Source: Acholeplasmatales bacterium | GTDB lineage: Bacteria; Bacillota_I; Bacilli_A; Acholeplasmatales; Anaeroplasmataceae | Assembly (NCBI GenBank): GCA_016282815.1 | Contig: JAEELU010000061.1 | Location: 1 to 11,512 of the forward strand | Reading direction: 5' to 3' | Length of the DNA stretch: 11,512 nt | Shown here: positions 1 through 8,600 of the stretch, in pieces | Layout: the number at the start of each line of letters is the position of its first letter | Position numbering within the stretch: position 1 is the first letter of the stretch | Notes under the pieces: model-generated | What the model was told of the DNA's origin: nothing | Databases searched by the model: none | Seen by the model: only the letters and a program-made list of their open reading frames with translations | Made by a program: the position numbers and the translations under genes

Positions 1-26
1 ATAATTATATTGTTTTCTAAGCATAA

Positions 27-80
27 AAAAAATGATGTTTTACCTACCTCACATTGGAAGCAGGCTTCACATCATTTTTT
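27..80. terminator. Bidirectional intrinsic terminator downstream of the acyltransferase gene
   Basis: The arms at 27-38 and 69-80 are a perfect 12-bp inverted repeat (AAAAAATGATGT / ACATCATTTTTT). They enclose a 30-nt loop that holds a small GAAG/CTTC hairpin at 57-60/65-68. A T-run follows on both strands: eight T on the minus strand, and TTTTTT-A-TTTTTT on the plus strand. It could therefore end the leftward acyltransferase transcript and a rightward transcript entering from outside the window. The loop is longer than in a textbook terminator. Confidence 0.7.
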
Positions 81-135
81 ATTTTTTATCAATTCTTAGG
101 TAGCTACCTACCTACCAAACTACCTCAGTTTGGAA
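44..135. repeat. Imperfect 16-bp direct repeat in the 3' flank of the acyltransferase gene
   Basis: CTACCTCACATTGGAA at 44-59 and CTACCTCAGTTTGGAA at 120-135 match at 14 of 16 bases, 76 bp apart. Between them lie a perfect 14-bp palindrome (TAGGTAGCTACCTA, 97-110) and a short CTAC tandem run (104-115). The right copy is part of a perfect 7-bp hairpin, CCAAACT/AGTTTGG (115-121/127-133), with a 5-nt loop. Bases 1-141 contain no gene; these dyads and repeats are all that is visible there. Their function is unknown. Confidence 0.6.
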
Positions 136-141
136 AGAACC

Positions 142-930
142 CTATTCTACAGACTTCTTGATGTATTTTACATATTCATATGTTGAGTACTTTTCTGCCC
201 TTTCTCTCATGGCAGTAATAACCTCATTATAAAGCTTTGCTTGAGCCTCCTTAGGAGCTAAGCTCTTATCAGGATAAAATGGTCCATCGACATATGATAC
301 CATTTTAGGCTTACTGCTATGCTTTCTCTTTTGATAGCAGTTTGTTACAGCATAGCAAGGTGTATCAAACATTACAGGATATCTAAGGCTTGTAGATGGG
401 AATGGCCTTATTTTTGTATAATATGGCCAAATATGAGCCTCAGGATAAATTGTAATAATTGATTTCTTTGATAATTCCTTAAGTGACCTCATAAAATTCT
501 TTTTAGCATCCATCGTATCACCAAGTGGTATACCGCCAAGTGCGATAACCAAATTAGCTACACCATTAATGCTTACTGCAGTTGGTTCAACAATAATATA
601 GGTTTTCTTATAAGCTAAATGGTTTGGTATAAATGCATCAGGCATATAATTTGTGTGATTTGAAAACACAAAATAGCCTCTTTTTTTACATACCTTTAAT
701 ACCTTCTTATTCTTTATCTTATAATGATATCCAAATAACATAATAAGATGAGATACTGGCTTTACAATCAAATAATGAATGAAAAAAGACCATAGTCTCC
801 AAAAGAAATTATTTTCTCTATTATAATTAAATTTTCCATCGATGACTCTTCTCTTATGATTCTTCGTTACCGCAAAATCATCATTGATTTCGTCCTCGTA
901 GTAAATAACTCTTTCTTCTTTCTCTTTCAT
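142..930 (-). CDS. PlsC-family lysophospholipid / 1-acyl-glycerol-3-phosphate acyltransferase
   Basis: A membrane-associated acyltransferase of the LPLAT/PlsC family, probably transferring a fatty acyl group to lysophosphatidic acid or another lysolipid at the inner face of the membrane. The 262-aa protein has a charged N-terminus, a hydrophobic segment at about 43-68, the catalytic block NHTNYMPDAF at 91-100 (His92, Asp98) and the acceptor-binding block YPEAH at 162-166, which corresponds to FPEGTRS in classical PlsC. A late PCYAVTN block at 191-197 matches motif IV. The His-Asp spacing is HX5D, not the canonical HX4D; from memory this also occurs in a Bacillota subfamily with NHT...DAF, so it is probably not a lesion. 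The start is supported by AGGATG (938-943) 7 nt upstream. It has its own promoter and follows rlmH on the same strand. The exact acyl acceptor cannot be told from sequence. Confidence 0.85.
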   Translation of the reverse strand: MKEKEERVIYYEDEINDDFAVTKNHKRRVIDGKFNYNRENNFFWRLWSFFIHYLIVKPVSHLIMLFGYHYKIKNKKVLKVCKKRGYFVFSNHTNYMPDAFIPNHLAYKKTYIIVEPTAVSINGVANLVIALGGIPLGDTMDAKKNFMRSLKELSKKSIITIYPEAHIWPYYTKIRPFPSTSLRYPVMFDTPCYAVTNCYQKRKHSSKPKMVSYVDGPFYPDKSLAPKEAQAKLYNEVITAMRERAEKYSTYEYVKYIKKSVE

Positions 931-953
931 AAAAAAACATCCTAACCATGTAA

Positions 954-982
954 ATTATACTTTACATTATTAGGATTTGCAA
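954..982 (-). promoter_or_regulatory. Sigma-A-type promoter for the acyltransferase gene
   Basis: On the minus strand TTGCAA (982-977) is followed after 17 nt by a perfect TATAAT (959-954). Transcription would start near 947, giving a leader of about 17 nt that contains the AGGATG ribosome binding site. The promoter lies just past the rlmH stop, so the acyltransferase can be expressed independently of walJ-rlmH. No terminator is visible between rlmH and this promoter, so read-through is also possible. Confidence 0.75.
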
Positions 983-991
983 ATAGTATAT

Positions 992-1471
992 TTATTTATG
1001 ATAAATTTCATTATTGTTTATCTTAAATGCACGATAAATTTGCTCTAAAAGTATCAGCTTACAAAGCTTATGAGGGAATGTCATTTTAGATATACAAAGC
1101 CTAAAATTAGCCCTGTTAATTACATCATTTGATAACCCTAAAGAGCCACCAATTACGAATGCGATATGTGATGAATTATAGGTGAATATTTCATCCATTT
1201 TTGAGGCTAATTCCTCACTTGAAATAAGCTTTCCCTTTAGGTCTAATGCGATAACATACATATCATCAGAAATATGCTCTAAAAGCTTATTTCCTTCCTT
1301 AGATTTTATGATTTCTACATCCTTTTCACTAGGGTTATCCATAATAGCTAAATCAGCTACAGTAACATGATTTATCTTAGTATATTTTGTTAATCTTTTT
1401 GAATATTCATCTATCGCATCAATCAAATATTTTTCTTTAATATTTCCAACACTTAATATTGTAATTTTCAT
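992..1471 (-). CDS. rlmH: 23S rRNA (pseudouridine1915-N3)-methyltransferase RlmH
   Basis: SPOUT-class methyltransferase that uses S-adenosylmethionine to methylate N3 of pseudouridine 1915 in helix 69 of 23S rRNA, acting as a homodimer on the assembled 70S ribosome. At 159 aa it has the usual family length. The N-terminus MKITILSVGNIKEKY is typical. The SAM-binding glycine loop FVIGGSLG lies at 105-112. The knot-forming C-terminus TFPHKL...LLEQIYRAFKI...YHK (131-159) is the family signature and ends in the expected Tyr-His-Lys. Its ATG overlaps the walJ TGA in an ATGA (4 bp), so translation is probably coupled. A walJ(yycJ)...rlmH arrangement is common in Bacilli; the htrA gene often found between them is absent. 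No key residue appears to be missing. Confidence 0.97.
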   Translation of the reverse strand: MKITILSVGNIKEKYLIDAIDEYSKRLTKYTKINHVTVADLAIMDNPSEKDVEIIKSKEGNKLLEHISDDMYVIALDLKGKLISSEELASKMDEIFTYNSSHIAFVIGGSLGLSNDVINRANFRLCISKMTFPHKLCKLILLEQIYRAFKINNNEIYHK

Positions 1472-2307
1472 ATATTATATTCTCCAGATGGTCTTCTTGA
1501 TAATATTACATAAGTAATATCATCACGGTTGATATTATAGCTATCAAAAATCTTCTTTCTAGTCATCTCAATAATAGGTGATAAATTACATTCCTCTGAC
1601 ACATGAGCATGCATTACAAGCTTGGTTTTTTCACCCATTAAATTAGCTAACGCAACCATTGAATCCTCGTTAGATAAATGACCATGATCAGACAAAATTC
1701 TAAGCTTAAGCTGATATGGCCTTGATGATGCCATCAGCATATCAGGATCATGGTTAGATTCAAGCACATAGCACTCACAATTTTCCATGTATTCCTTTAG
1801 CTCTACATGCACATATCCTGTATCTGTCATATAGCATACCCTTTTATCCTCACATTCAAATGTAAATCCAATTGGCTCACTCGCATCATGGAATGTAGGT
1901 AAAACCTGAACCTTGAAGTCATCTATAACATATTTAGGATACATTATGCTATCAGGAATTCTTTCAATTGGAATGATAGTATTGTTCTTTAATCTTTCAT
2001 TGATTAAATCACAATCCTTATCCTTCTTTTCCTTATAGAATTGTCTATAAATATAGTCAAGTGTACCTCTTGTTATATATATCCTAATATTATTCAATTT
2101 AAGAAGCTGACTAAAGCTTTTGATATGATCGATATGCTCATGAGTGATAAATAGATAATTTATATCCATTAATGATAACCCGTATTTTTCCAAATTCTCA
2201 TTAATTGCCTTCTTTGTTAATCCACAATCAATCAATATATTTGTTCTATCTGATTTTAATAGGGTACAATTACCACTTGACCCACTTGAAAAAACTACTA
2301 ATTTCAT
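1468..2307 (-). CDS. walJ: MBL-fold metallo-hydrolase WalJ/YycJ (VicX)
   Basis: Cytoplasmic metallo-beta-lactamase-fold hydrolase of the YycJ/WalJ/VicX family, normally encoded with the WalRK two-component system. It is linked to cell-wall homeostasis and to coordination of division with replication; biochemical work on the family points to nuclease activity. At 279 aa it has the usual length. It begins with the characteristic VFSSGSSGNC (5-14). The metal-binding motif THEHIDH is at 55-61. Further metal-ligand candidates are His140, Asp162 and the C-terminal His233, and SDHGHLS (206-212) is another family block. The start is supported by AGAGG (2321-2317) about 9 nt upstream. It is the first gene of a leftward unit with rlmH. 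No walR or walK gene is in view, so the regulatory link is inferred from the family, not from this locus. Confidence 0.93.
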   Translation of the reverse strand: MKLVVFSSGSSGNCTLLKSDRTNILIDCGLTKKAINENLEKYGLSLMDINYLFITHEHIDHIKSFSQLLKLNNIRIYITRGTLDYIYRQFYKEKKDKDCDLINERLKNNTIIPIERIPDSIMYPKYVIDDFKVQVLPTFHDASEPIGFTFECEDKRVCYMTDTGYVHVELKEYMENCECYVLESNHDPDMLMASSRPYQLKLRILSDHGHLSNEDSMVALANLMGEKTKLVMHAHVSEECNLSPIIEMTRKKIFDSYNINRDDITYVILSRRPSGEYNI

Positions 2308-2326
2308 AATAAAAAACCTCTAAGTG

Positions 2327-2354
2327 ATTATAACACAAATAAATGAAATCGCAA
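2327..2354 (-). promoter_or_regulatory. Extended -10 promoter for walJ-rlmH
   Basis: Read on the minus strand, TTGCGA (2354-2349) is followed after 16 nt by a perfect TATAAT (2332-2327). A TG one base upstream of the hexamer makes TGTTATAAT, an extended -10. Initiation would fall near 2320, right at the AGAGG ribosome binding site, so the leader is very short. It is divergent from the lipoprotein-operon promoter. Confidence 0.6.
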
Positions 2355-2357
2355 ATA

Positions 2358-2374
2358 TTATCTTATAAAGATAA
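2358..2374. repeat. Perfect 7-bp inverted repeat between two divergent promoters
   Basis: TTATCTT-ATA-AAGATAA reads the same on both strands apart from the 3-nt centre. It lies just upstream of the walJ -35 and about 28 bp upstream of the lipoprotein -35. It has no T-run typical of a terminator. It could be an operator serving both promoters, but in such AT-rich DNA chance is a real alternative. Confidence 0.35.
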
Positions 2375-2401
2375 GGTACTATATAAAATTTAATTATTTC
2401 A

Positions 2402-2430
2402 TTGCATTTCAATACTAAAAATGTTATGAT
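2402..2430 (+). promoter_or_regulatory. Extended -10 promoter for the lipoprotein operon
   Basis: TTGCAT (2402-2407), a 17-nt spacer and TATGAT (2425-2430), with TG at 2422-2423 giving the extended -10 TGTTATGAT. The start would be near 2437, leaving a leader of about 33 nt with AAAGGAG at 2456-2462, 7 nt before the ATG. No other promoter-like element of this quality lies upstream of either lipoprotein gene. Confidence 0.7.
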
Positions 2431-2469
2431 AATATTCGGTTTAATTTATTTTGAAAAAGGAGTATTGCA

Positions 2470-5400
2470 ATGAGTTCAAAAGGAAGAAAGTCACGCAGAG
2501 CATTAACCCTAGCATCCTCTGGCGTGTTACTAATAGCCTTATCTGCTTGTTCTGGAGCTACTAACAACTATGGTCTTCTAACAGACGAAAAGTATGCAGA
2601 AGCCGGAAGCTACTCAATTACTGAAAAGGAGCTTTGGGAAGAGCTTAAGTGGAGCAGTAAGGACGTATTAACTACACAGATAACTAACACTGTATTAAAT
2701 ACTTATATTACAAATGTTACAAATGTGTTAAATAAAAACTTCAGCGATTTAACCGATGCTGAAAAGGAAAGTCTAAGTATTAAAACTGAGGAGGAATTTA
2801 CTAAGCTAAAGACTAAGTATAGCGATAGATTAGTAGATTATGTAGTTCAAGATATCTATAATCTTAACTACAAGGTTCAGGATGATGATACTTATCAAGA
2901 GAATGTAGAATTATTAACTGAGGATACAAAGGAAAAATCTCGTGTATCTTACATCGATGAAATCTATACCTCTTATAAGGTATCAAAAATCGGTAATACT
3001 GAATTAAAGGATTTAATCAATTATGAAAATCCATATGAGCATAAGGATGCTTATTTACAAATCGCTAACGACGAAACATTAAGACAAGTATATTACGTTA
3101 ACTACGCTAGGGAATTACTTGGATTTGCAAAGAAAACTGAAGAGGTAAAGGAAAACGACGAGGACGATACTGATGAGGATGATGATAATTGGGGTCATTA
3201 TTCAAACTCAAGCTACATCTCACAATTCAAGACTAAATACACATATACATATGATGTAGATGCTGTATTAGTTAAGTTCACAGATTCTGATGAGTTTAAT
3301 AACACACTTCGTGCCTTCGGTATCAAAATCTATAACTCTAAGTTATATCATATCAAGGATAAGTTAGGTGAAAACATGACTTATCAGGAATACATTAAGT
3401 ATTATGATGATTTCTCTAACTCTAATCTAAACAATATTAATCGTGCTGGTGCTATCGAGGATGAGGGTGCTATTCTAGAAATCTTCGTTCAAATGTATAA
3501 CTACATGTATGGTGGATATAGAGAAAAGCTATCTACAGGTAATTCTGATTACAACATCAATAATTACGATAGAAATACATTAAGACAGCTAACTGGTAAG
3601 ATTGTTAGTGAGTACATGAATAATGATTCTTACTATAAGAATGCAAAGGCATATTTACTCGAGCACTATGGTAAGGATGAGAATAAGGACGATAATACTA
3701 AGGTTATTTATACAGCTAAGGAATTAAATAAGATTTCTAATACATTAAAATCAAATGTATATGAATCATTAGATCTTACAGATAAACCATATACTACTTC
3801 TACTATTTCAGTATCAGGTGGTGTATATATCGCATTTAAGCTTGATGAAAAAGTAGAAACTACTTCTAAGAACGCAACTTATGAGAAGTTCTATAATAAG
3901 GATTTAACTGATTATGAAATTCTTGATTACATTAAGAATACTGAAGGCTTAAGAGATGATCTTGAAAATAGCCTAATCAATGATGAAATTACTGAATCAA
4001 ATATTAGCACATATGTATCTGATGAATTAAAGGAAACTAAGGTTAAGATTTATAACGAAGCTTGTGAAATAGCTTATTCAATTGTTGATAATGATTATTC
4101 TAAAACATTAGGTGGTAACAGCAATAAAAATGTTTTAGCAGTAATCGAATATGATGGTAAGACTTATAACCTAAATATCAAGGCTGATTCAACTGATGAA
4201 AAGTCAGTTAAGGTTCCAGGAACTGATAAGGCATTTGGTGTTTATGACTATTTAGAGAATAAGAGTGGTGAAACTACTTCTATCGATCTATTAGCTAAGA
4301 AGGTTATTAAGGATACTAAGGCTTATGAAAAGACAAATGAAGATAGAGCTGATTATGAGAAATATCTTCAGGTTGTATTATTAAACTTCTCTAATAATGG
4401 TTATTCATCAAGTGGCTATGCATCTACAATTGGTAAATATAATTTCCTAATGATGTATTTCCATTCTGCAGATGTTGATACTATTATTGATAACTACTAC
4501 CGTGTACAATACGCATCAAGTAAGCTTCTTACTAACTATGCTAGTGATAGCTTAACTGATTTCTTCTTAAATTATACAGATACTGCATATGATAACTACT
4601 TCTCTATCGGTGCTACAAGATTAGTTGTATACTTCGATGGTGATGATGATTCTACTGCTGATGACAGAGTAGATTGGTATTCACATGTATTAACAGCTGA
4701 TGAAACTGATGTAGCTGAATTCCAAGGTAAGACAAGAGAATATGTAGCTAAATCATTAATCTATGATGTATATAAGAAGGTTTGTTCTTCTACTCAATCA
4801 CATGCTGATGCAATTACTTCATTAGTAAGTGAAATTAACTCAACTGCAAAAATTAAATATGAGGAAAACCCAATTGAATCAGAAAACCAATGGTCTAAAT
4901 ATCGTCATTTAGGTCTATTAGTTAAAACTGAGGATATCACAGTAACAAATTCCTCATTAGATGTCGACTTTAATATTAAGAGCCGTCTATATGACTACGC
5001 AAGAGGTTATAATGATGATGGTTCTAAAACATATCAATATTACATTAATGATACAGCTCCTACATATTATATTGAGGACTTAAGTGCTGATTCTATTGAA
5101 AACGATGATATCGTTGCTTCAAAGGATGGCTATAACCTATTATTAGTAACTAAGGGTACAAGCTCTTCTAGTGCTAAATGGGAGGAAAAGGATGATGATG
5201 TTAAGCTATTAAATAACATCACAATCAAGTACAATGAGGAATATGTAACAATTTCTGATATTTATAATGACACTGATAAGCTTAACAAGAATCAAATTAA
5301 GCTATATCTACTTGATTATGTAGTAAATAATGGTTCTACATTATCTCCAAGTGATACAGCTGATGCTATTTCTGCATTCCTATCTCCTGCAGTAACAAGA

Positions 5401-5688
5401 TATACTGCTTCTGAAACTCAAAGAATTATTCTATTATCATTCATTAAGAATCAAACTAAGCAGGATGCTAATAAAGAGCTTTATGATGTAATAACATTCA
5501 CTAAGGCAGGCACAAATGGTGCTGATGGTACATTCGCTAAGATTATTACTATTAACCAAAATGTAGCTGATGATTATTTATATTTATATGATAATAAGGA
5601 TGTAACTGGAACATCAGATTTATATCCTGACTGGTGGGAAAACATTAAGCAATATGTTCGTGAATTCCTACTAAAGGAGGGAGAATAA
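2470..5688 (+). CDS. Large PrsA/SurA-like surface lipoprotein A (degenerate parvulin modules)
   Basis: Secreted lipoprotein of 1072 aa, far longer than PrsA (about 290-330 aa). It has a basic N-terminus, a hydrophobic core at 11-23 and the lipobox LSAC (24-27), so Cys27 is the predicted lipidated residue. Residues 43-80 (AEAGSYSITEKELWEELK...) resemble the N-terminal chaperone helix region of PrsA/SurA. Two segments resemble parvulin cores split by long insertions: module 1 runs from VDAVLVKF (263-270) to VYIAFKLD (452-459), and module 2 from TRLVVYFD (716-723) to GYNLLLVTKG (887-896). A strongly acidic Asp/Glu run (223-239) precedes module 1. The protein is rich in Asn, Asp, Ser, Thr and Tyr. 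It aligns along its length with the next gene product. A foldase or chaperone role at the outer membrane face is inferred; catalysis is doubtful because the cores are degenerate. A surface binding protein is the main alternative. The lipoprotein call is firm, the fold call is not. Confidence 0.8.
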   Translation: MSSKGRKSRRALTLASSGVLLIALSACSGATNNYGLLTDEKYAEAGSYSITEKELWEELKWSSKDVLTTQITNTVLNTYITNVTNVLNKNFSDLTDAEKESLSIKTEEEFTKLKTKYSDRLVDYVVQDIYNLNYKVQDDDTYQENVELLTEDTKEKSRVSYIDEIYTSYKVSKIGNTELKDLINYENPYEHKDAYLQIANDETLRQVYYVNYARELLGFAKKTEEVKENDEDDTDEDDDNWGHYSNSSYISQFKTKYTYTYDVDAVLVKFTDSDEFNNTLRAFGIKIYNSKLYHIKDKLGENMTYQEYIKYYDDFSNSNLNNINRAGAIEDEGAILEIFVQMYNYMYGGYREKLSTGNSDYNINNYDRNTLRQLTGKIVSEYMNNDSYYKNAKAYLLEHYGKDENKDDNTKVIYTAKELNKISNTLKSNVYESLDLTDKPYTTSTISVSGGVYIAFKLDEKVETTSKNATYEKFYNKDLTDYEILDYIKNTEGLRDDLENSLINDEITESNISTYVSDELKETKVKIYNEACEIAYSIVDNDYSKTLGGNSNKNVLAVIEYDGKTYNLNIKADSTDEKSVKVPGTDKAFGVYDYLENKSGETTSIDLLAKKVIKDTKAYEKTNEDRADYEKYLQVVLLNFSNNGYSSSGYASTIGKYNFLMMYFHSADVDTIIDNYYRVQYASSKLLTNYASDSLTDFFLNYTDTAYDNYFSIGATRLVVYFDGDDDSTADDRVDWYSHVLTADETDVAEFQGKTREYVAKSLIYDVYKKVCSSTQSHADAITSLVSEINSTAKIKYEENPIESENQWSKYRHLGLLVKTEDITVTNSSLDVDFNIKSRLYDYARGYNDDGSKTYQYYINDTAPTYYIEDLSADSIENDDIVASKDGYNLLLVTKGTSSSSAKWEEKDDDVKLLNNITIKYNEEYVTISDIYNDTDKLNKNQIKLYLLDYVVNNGSTLSPSDTADAISAFLSPAVTRYTASETQRIILLSFIKNQTKQDANKELYDVITFTKAGTNGADGTFAKIITINQNVADDYLYLYDNKDVTGTSDLYPDWWENIKQYVREFLLKEGE

Positions 5689-5690
5689 TG
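5673..5690 (+). promoter_or_regulatory. Strong ribosome binding site with TAATG stop-start overlap
   Basis: AAAGGAGG (5673-5680) lies inside the last codons of the first lipoprotein gene, 7 nt before the ATG at 5688. The upstream TAA (5686-5688) and this ATG share one base. The arrangement fixes the second start and suggests coupled translation of the two lipoproteins. Confidence 0.85.
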
Positions 5691-8600
5691 AAAAAGAAAT
5701 TTATTGGCTTTGGAGCATTACTTGCTTTAGCCGGATTAACACTTGCATCATGCGGTCAATCAACTAGAAATTCTACTACTCCTTATGGAGATTTACAGCT
5801 TGACTCAGTTGTAGCTACTGCTAAGGACAACGCTTATAAGATGACTACTGAAACTTACTATAATAAGCTAAGATATAATGGTTCTACATTAGTAACTGAT
5901 AAAATCAAGGAAGCATTATATGCTAAGGAATTAGCTGCTATTAAGGATTTATTTGCTTCTAATAGTATTGCTGATTTAAAGGCAGAAACAGTAAGCCTAT
6001 TAATCCCTACAAAGGATGATAAAAAGCTATTTACTCTTGATGGTACTGAGCTATTAAGTGAAAGCTATTTAGCTGCTGGCTGCAACAATAACTACGATGT
6101 AATTAAATTCACACTAGAAAATACAGTTAATGCCAACGTATCAACTTCTATCTTCTCTACACAAAGTAGTGAATCTATTGAAAGCAAGACAGATGTTGAA
6201 CGTAATAAGGCAATTAAAACATTTATTACTACAAACGCAAGAAAGGGTATCACAATTGCTGCTACTGATTTAGCATTTACTTATCCAGCTGATGATAGTG
6301 ACTTTAAGATTGTTAAATTCACTAATGTTCATGATGCTAAGTTTGCTGATTTAGTTAACCCTGTTCTTCTATCTGAGGCAGAAAAGCTAAGTGCTCAAAA
6401 TGCCTTATATCAAATAGCTGATCTAGAGTACATCAAGGCATACAATGCTGATGAGGATGATTCTGAGACTAAGAACTCTAATTATATATTCAAGGACACT
6501 ACTATTGAGGATACATATGAATCTTCATACCAAAAGTTTGGTACATACCATGCTGTCCTAATCCAATTCAACTCTAGAAAGGAAGCTATGGACACAATCA
6601 ATAACCTAAAAGCTAATAATGGTATTGATTTCAAGGCAATAGCTGCTAATGTATCTGCTAAAGCAAAGGCATATAATGAAGCTGCTGAAGCAGACAAGGA
6701 TGCTAAAAAGGCTGAATATGAAGCTGCTATAGCTGAAGCTAAGGACGCTTATAAGACTTTATATAATACATATTATGCTTATAAGACAGTTGATAGCTTA
6801 GATTTAGATAAGTTCTATTATAGAAATAATCTTAATAAGAATGATTTCAGTGATTTATCTGAAGATATAACAACATTAATTCAAACTACACTAGAGGATA
6901 ATCAATTACTTGCTGAGCCACGTAACGTTAGCAATAAATATGTTATGGCATTACGTCTTGATACTGTTTATGATGTAAGTGGTAACAGTGAGGAAAAGAA
7001 ATATGCTAATTTATCTGATGATGAAAAGGCATTATATACAACAAAGATTAAATATAATACCTTAATTGCTAACGCATCAAGCTATACTTCTACTAATTTT
7101 AAATCAATGGTTTATAGTCGTTCTAATAACGATAACAAGAATGATGATATCTTCATCTATGATCCAATATTTGAATATAAGTTCTATAGCTCATATTCAA
7201 GCGATTATACATTAATTGATAAGGCTAACTTTAATAATAATTTAATATTAAAGATTGATGATTATACTTATTCAGTAGCTGACTTCTATAAGGAAGCTTC
7301 TAAGACATATTCTAATTCAATCATCACTAACTACTTCGAGCTTGAATATGCATATACTTATTATGATGATTATGTAGATTCAGATACTCATGATAGTAAT
7401 GTAGAAACTCTTACTACTGCAATCAATGATTTCAATGCAGGTAAGAACTCTTCTTACGATAAGGAGCTTGGTGAAGCAAATTATCTATTATTAAATTATG
7501 GCTATACTAAGAAGGATGACATTATTAAGTATTATTATGATGCTCAAACTTGTCTAACTTCTTATAATTCTAAAAAGGTATTCGAAAGCTGGGCAAAGGC
7601 TACAGATACTGGTTATACTTATGCAGATAACCTAGATACTGCAGGAACATTATTCAATATATTAACTGAAGGTAACAAGACATATACTGATTTATTCTCT
7701 ATTAATCTAGATCACTTCCTAATCAATATTGATGATGATGGTGATGGTTCACCTGATGAACCAAAGAAATTCTTATCTAAGATGTCAACAGATGCTGAAA
7801 GAGAAGATTTCAAGAATGCAGTTGTAGAGCTTGCTAGAGCCCTATATACTGAAGCATCTAACGCAGCTTACGAAGATAACTCATTATATAAGATTTTAAC
7901 ATTCATTAAGTCTCAATATGAGGAGGGTGCTACTCTAAAGAGTGATCCTACTAAGACTTGGGATGATTATAAGAAATACAATTTCTTAATCACTGTTGAG
8001 CAATTAGCTTCAAGTGGTGATATTACTCAATCATCAGTTTCTAACTTCGTTACACCATTCGCTGATTATGTTAAGGGTGTATTCGCTACATGTGTTGATT
8101 CTAACAATAGTATTTCTACAAGCTATTCAAATGGTAAATTCATTTACTATGATACAGTAAATAAGACAGGTAATTTAATTACTTCTGCTGATCAAATCAC
8201 AATGGATACATTATGTGAGACTGTATATGGTTACCATGTATTAATCCTAAATAGCTATAGTAAGGCTAAGGAAACTAAGTATACTTCTTCTGATGACTCA
8301 TCAGGAGTTCAAAAAGCAATCCAATTATTAATTAAAGAGGATTCTGATAATTCAGATAATAATATTTATATTACTATTGATTCATATAATGAGGAAACTA
8401 ATAAGGTTTCATTCAACCAATTCCTAATTTACTATATTCAAAAGGCAAATGGTGTTGAATCATCATTATCAAGTAATATTTCAACATTATTATCAAGCAT
8501 GTATGATAATATAATTAGTACTTATACATCTTCTAACTTCCAGAATGTTCTTCTTCTTGATTTATTAAATATTAAATCAGATGACGCAACAATTCAGGCT

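Noticed and set aside
1182..1370. 62-aa plus-strand open frame
   Set aside because: It lies wholly inside rlmH on the opposite strand, has no ribosome binding site and gives a Ser/Ile-rich nonsense product.
6482..6697. 71-aa minus-strand open frame
   Set aside because: It is antisense to the Ala/Lys-rich helix region of lipoprotein B; its Ala/Leu-rich product simply mirrors that codon bias, and there is no start signal.
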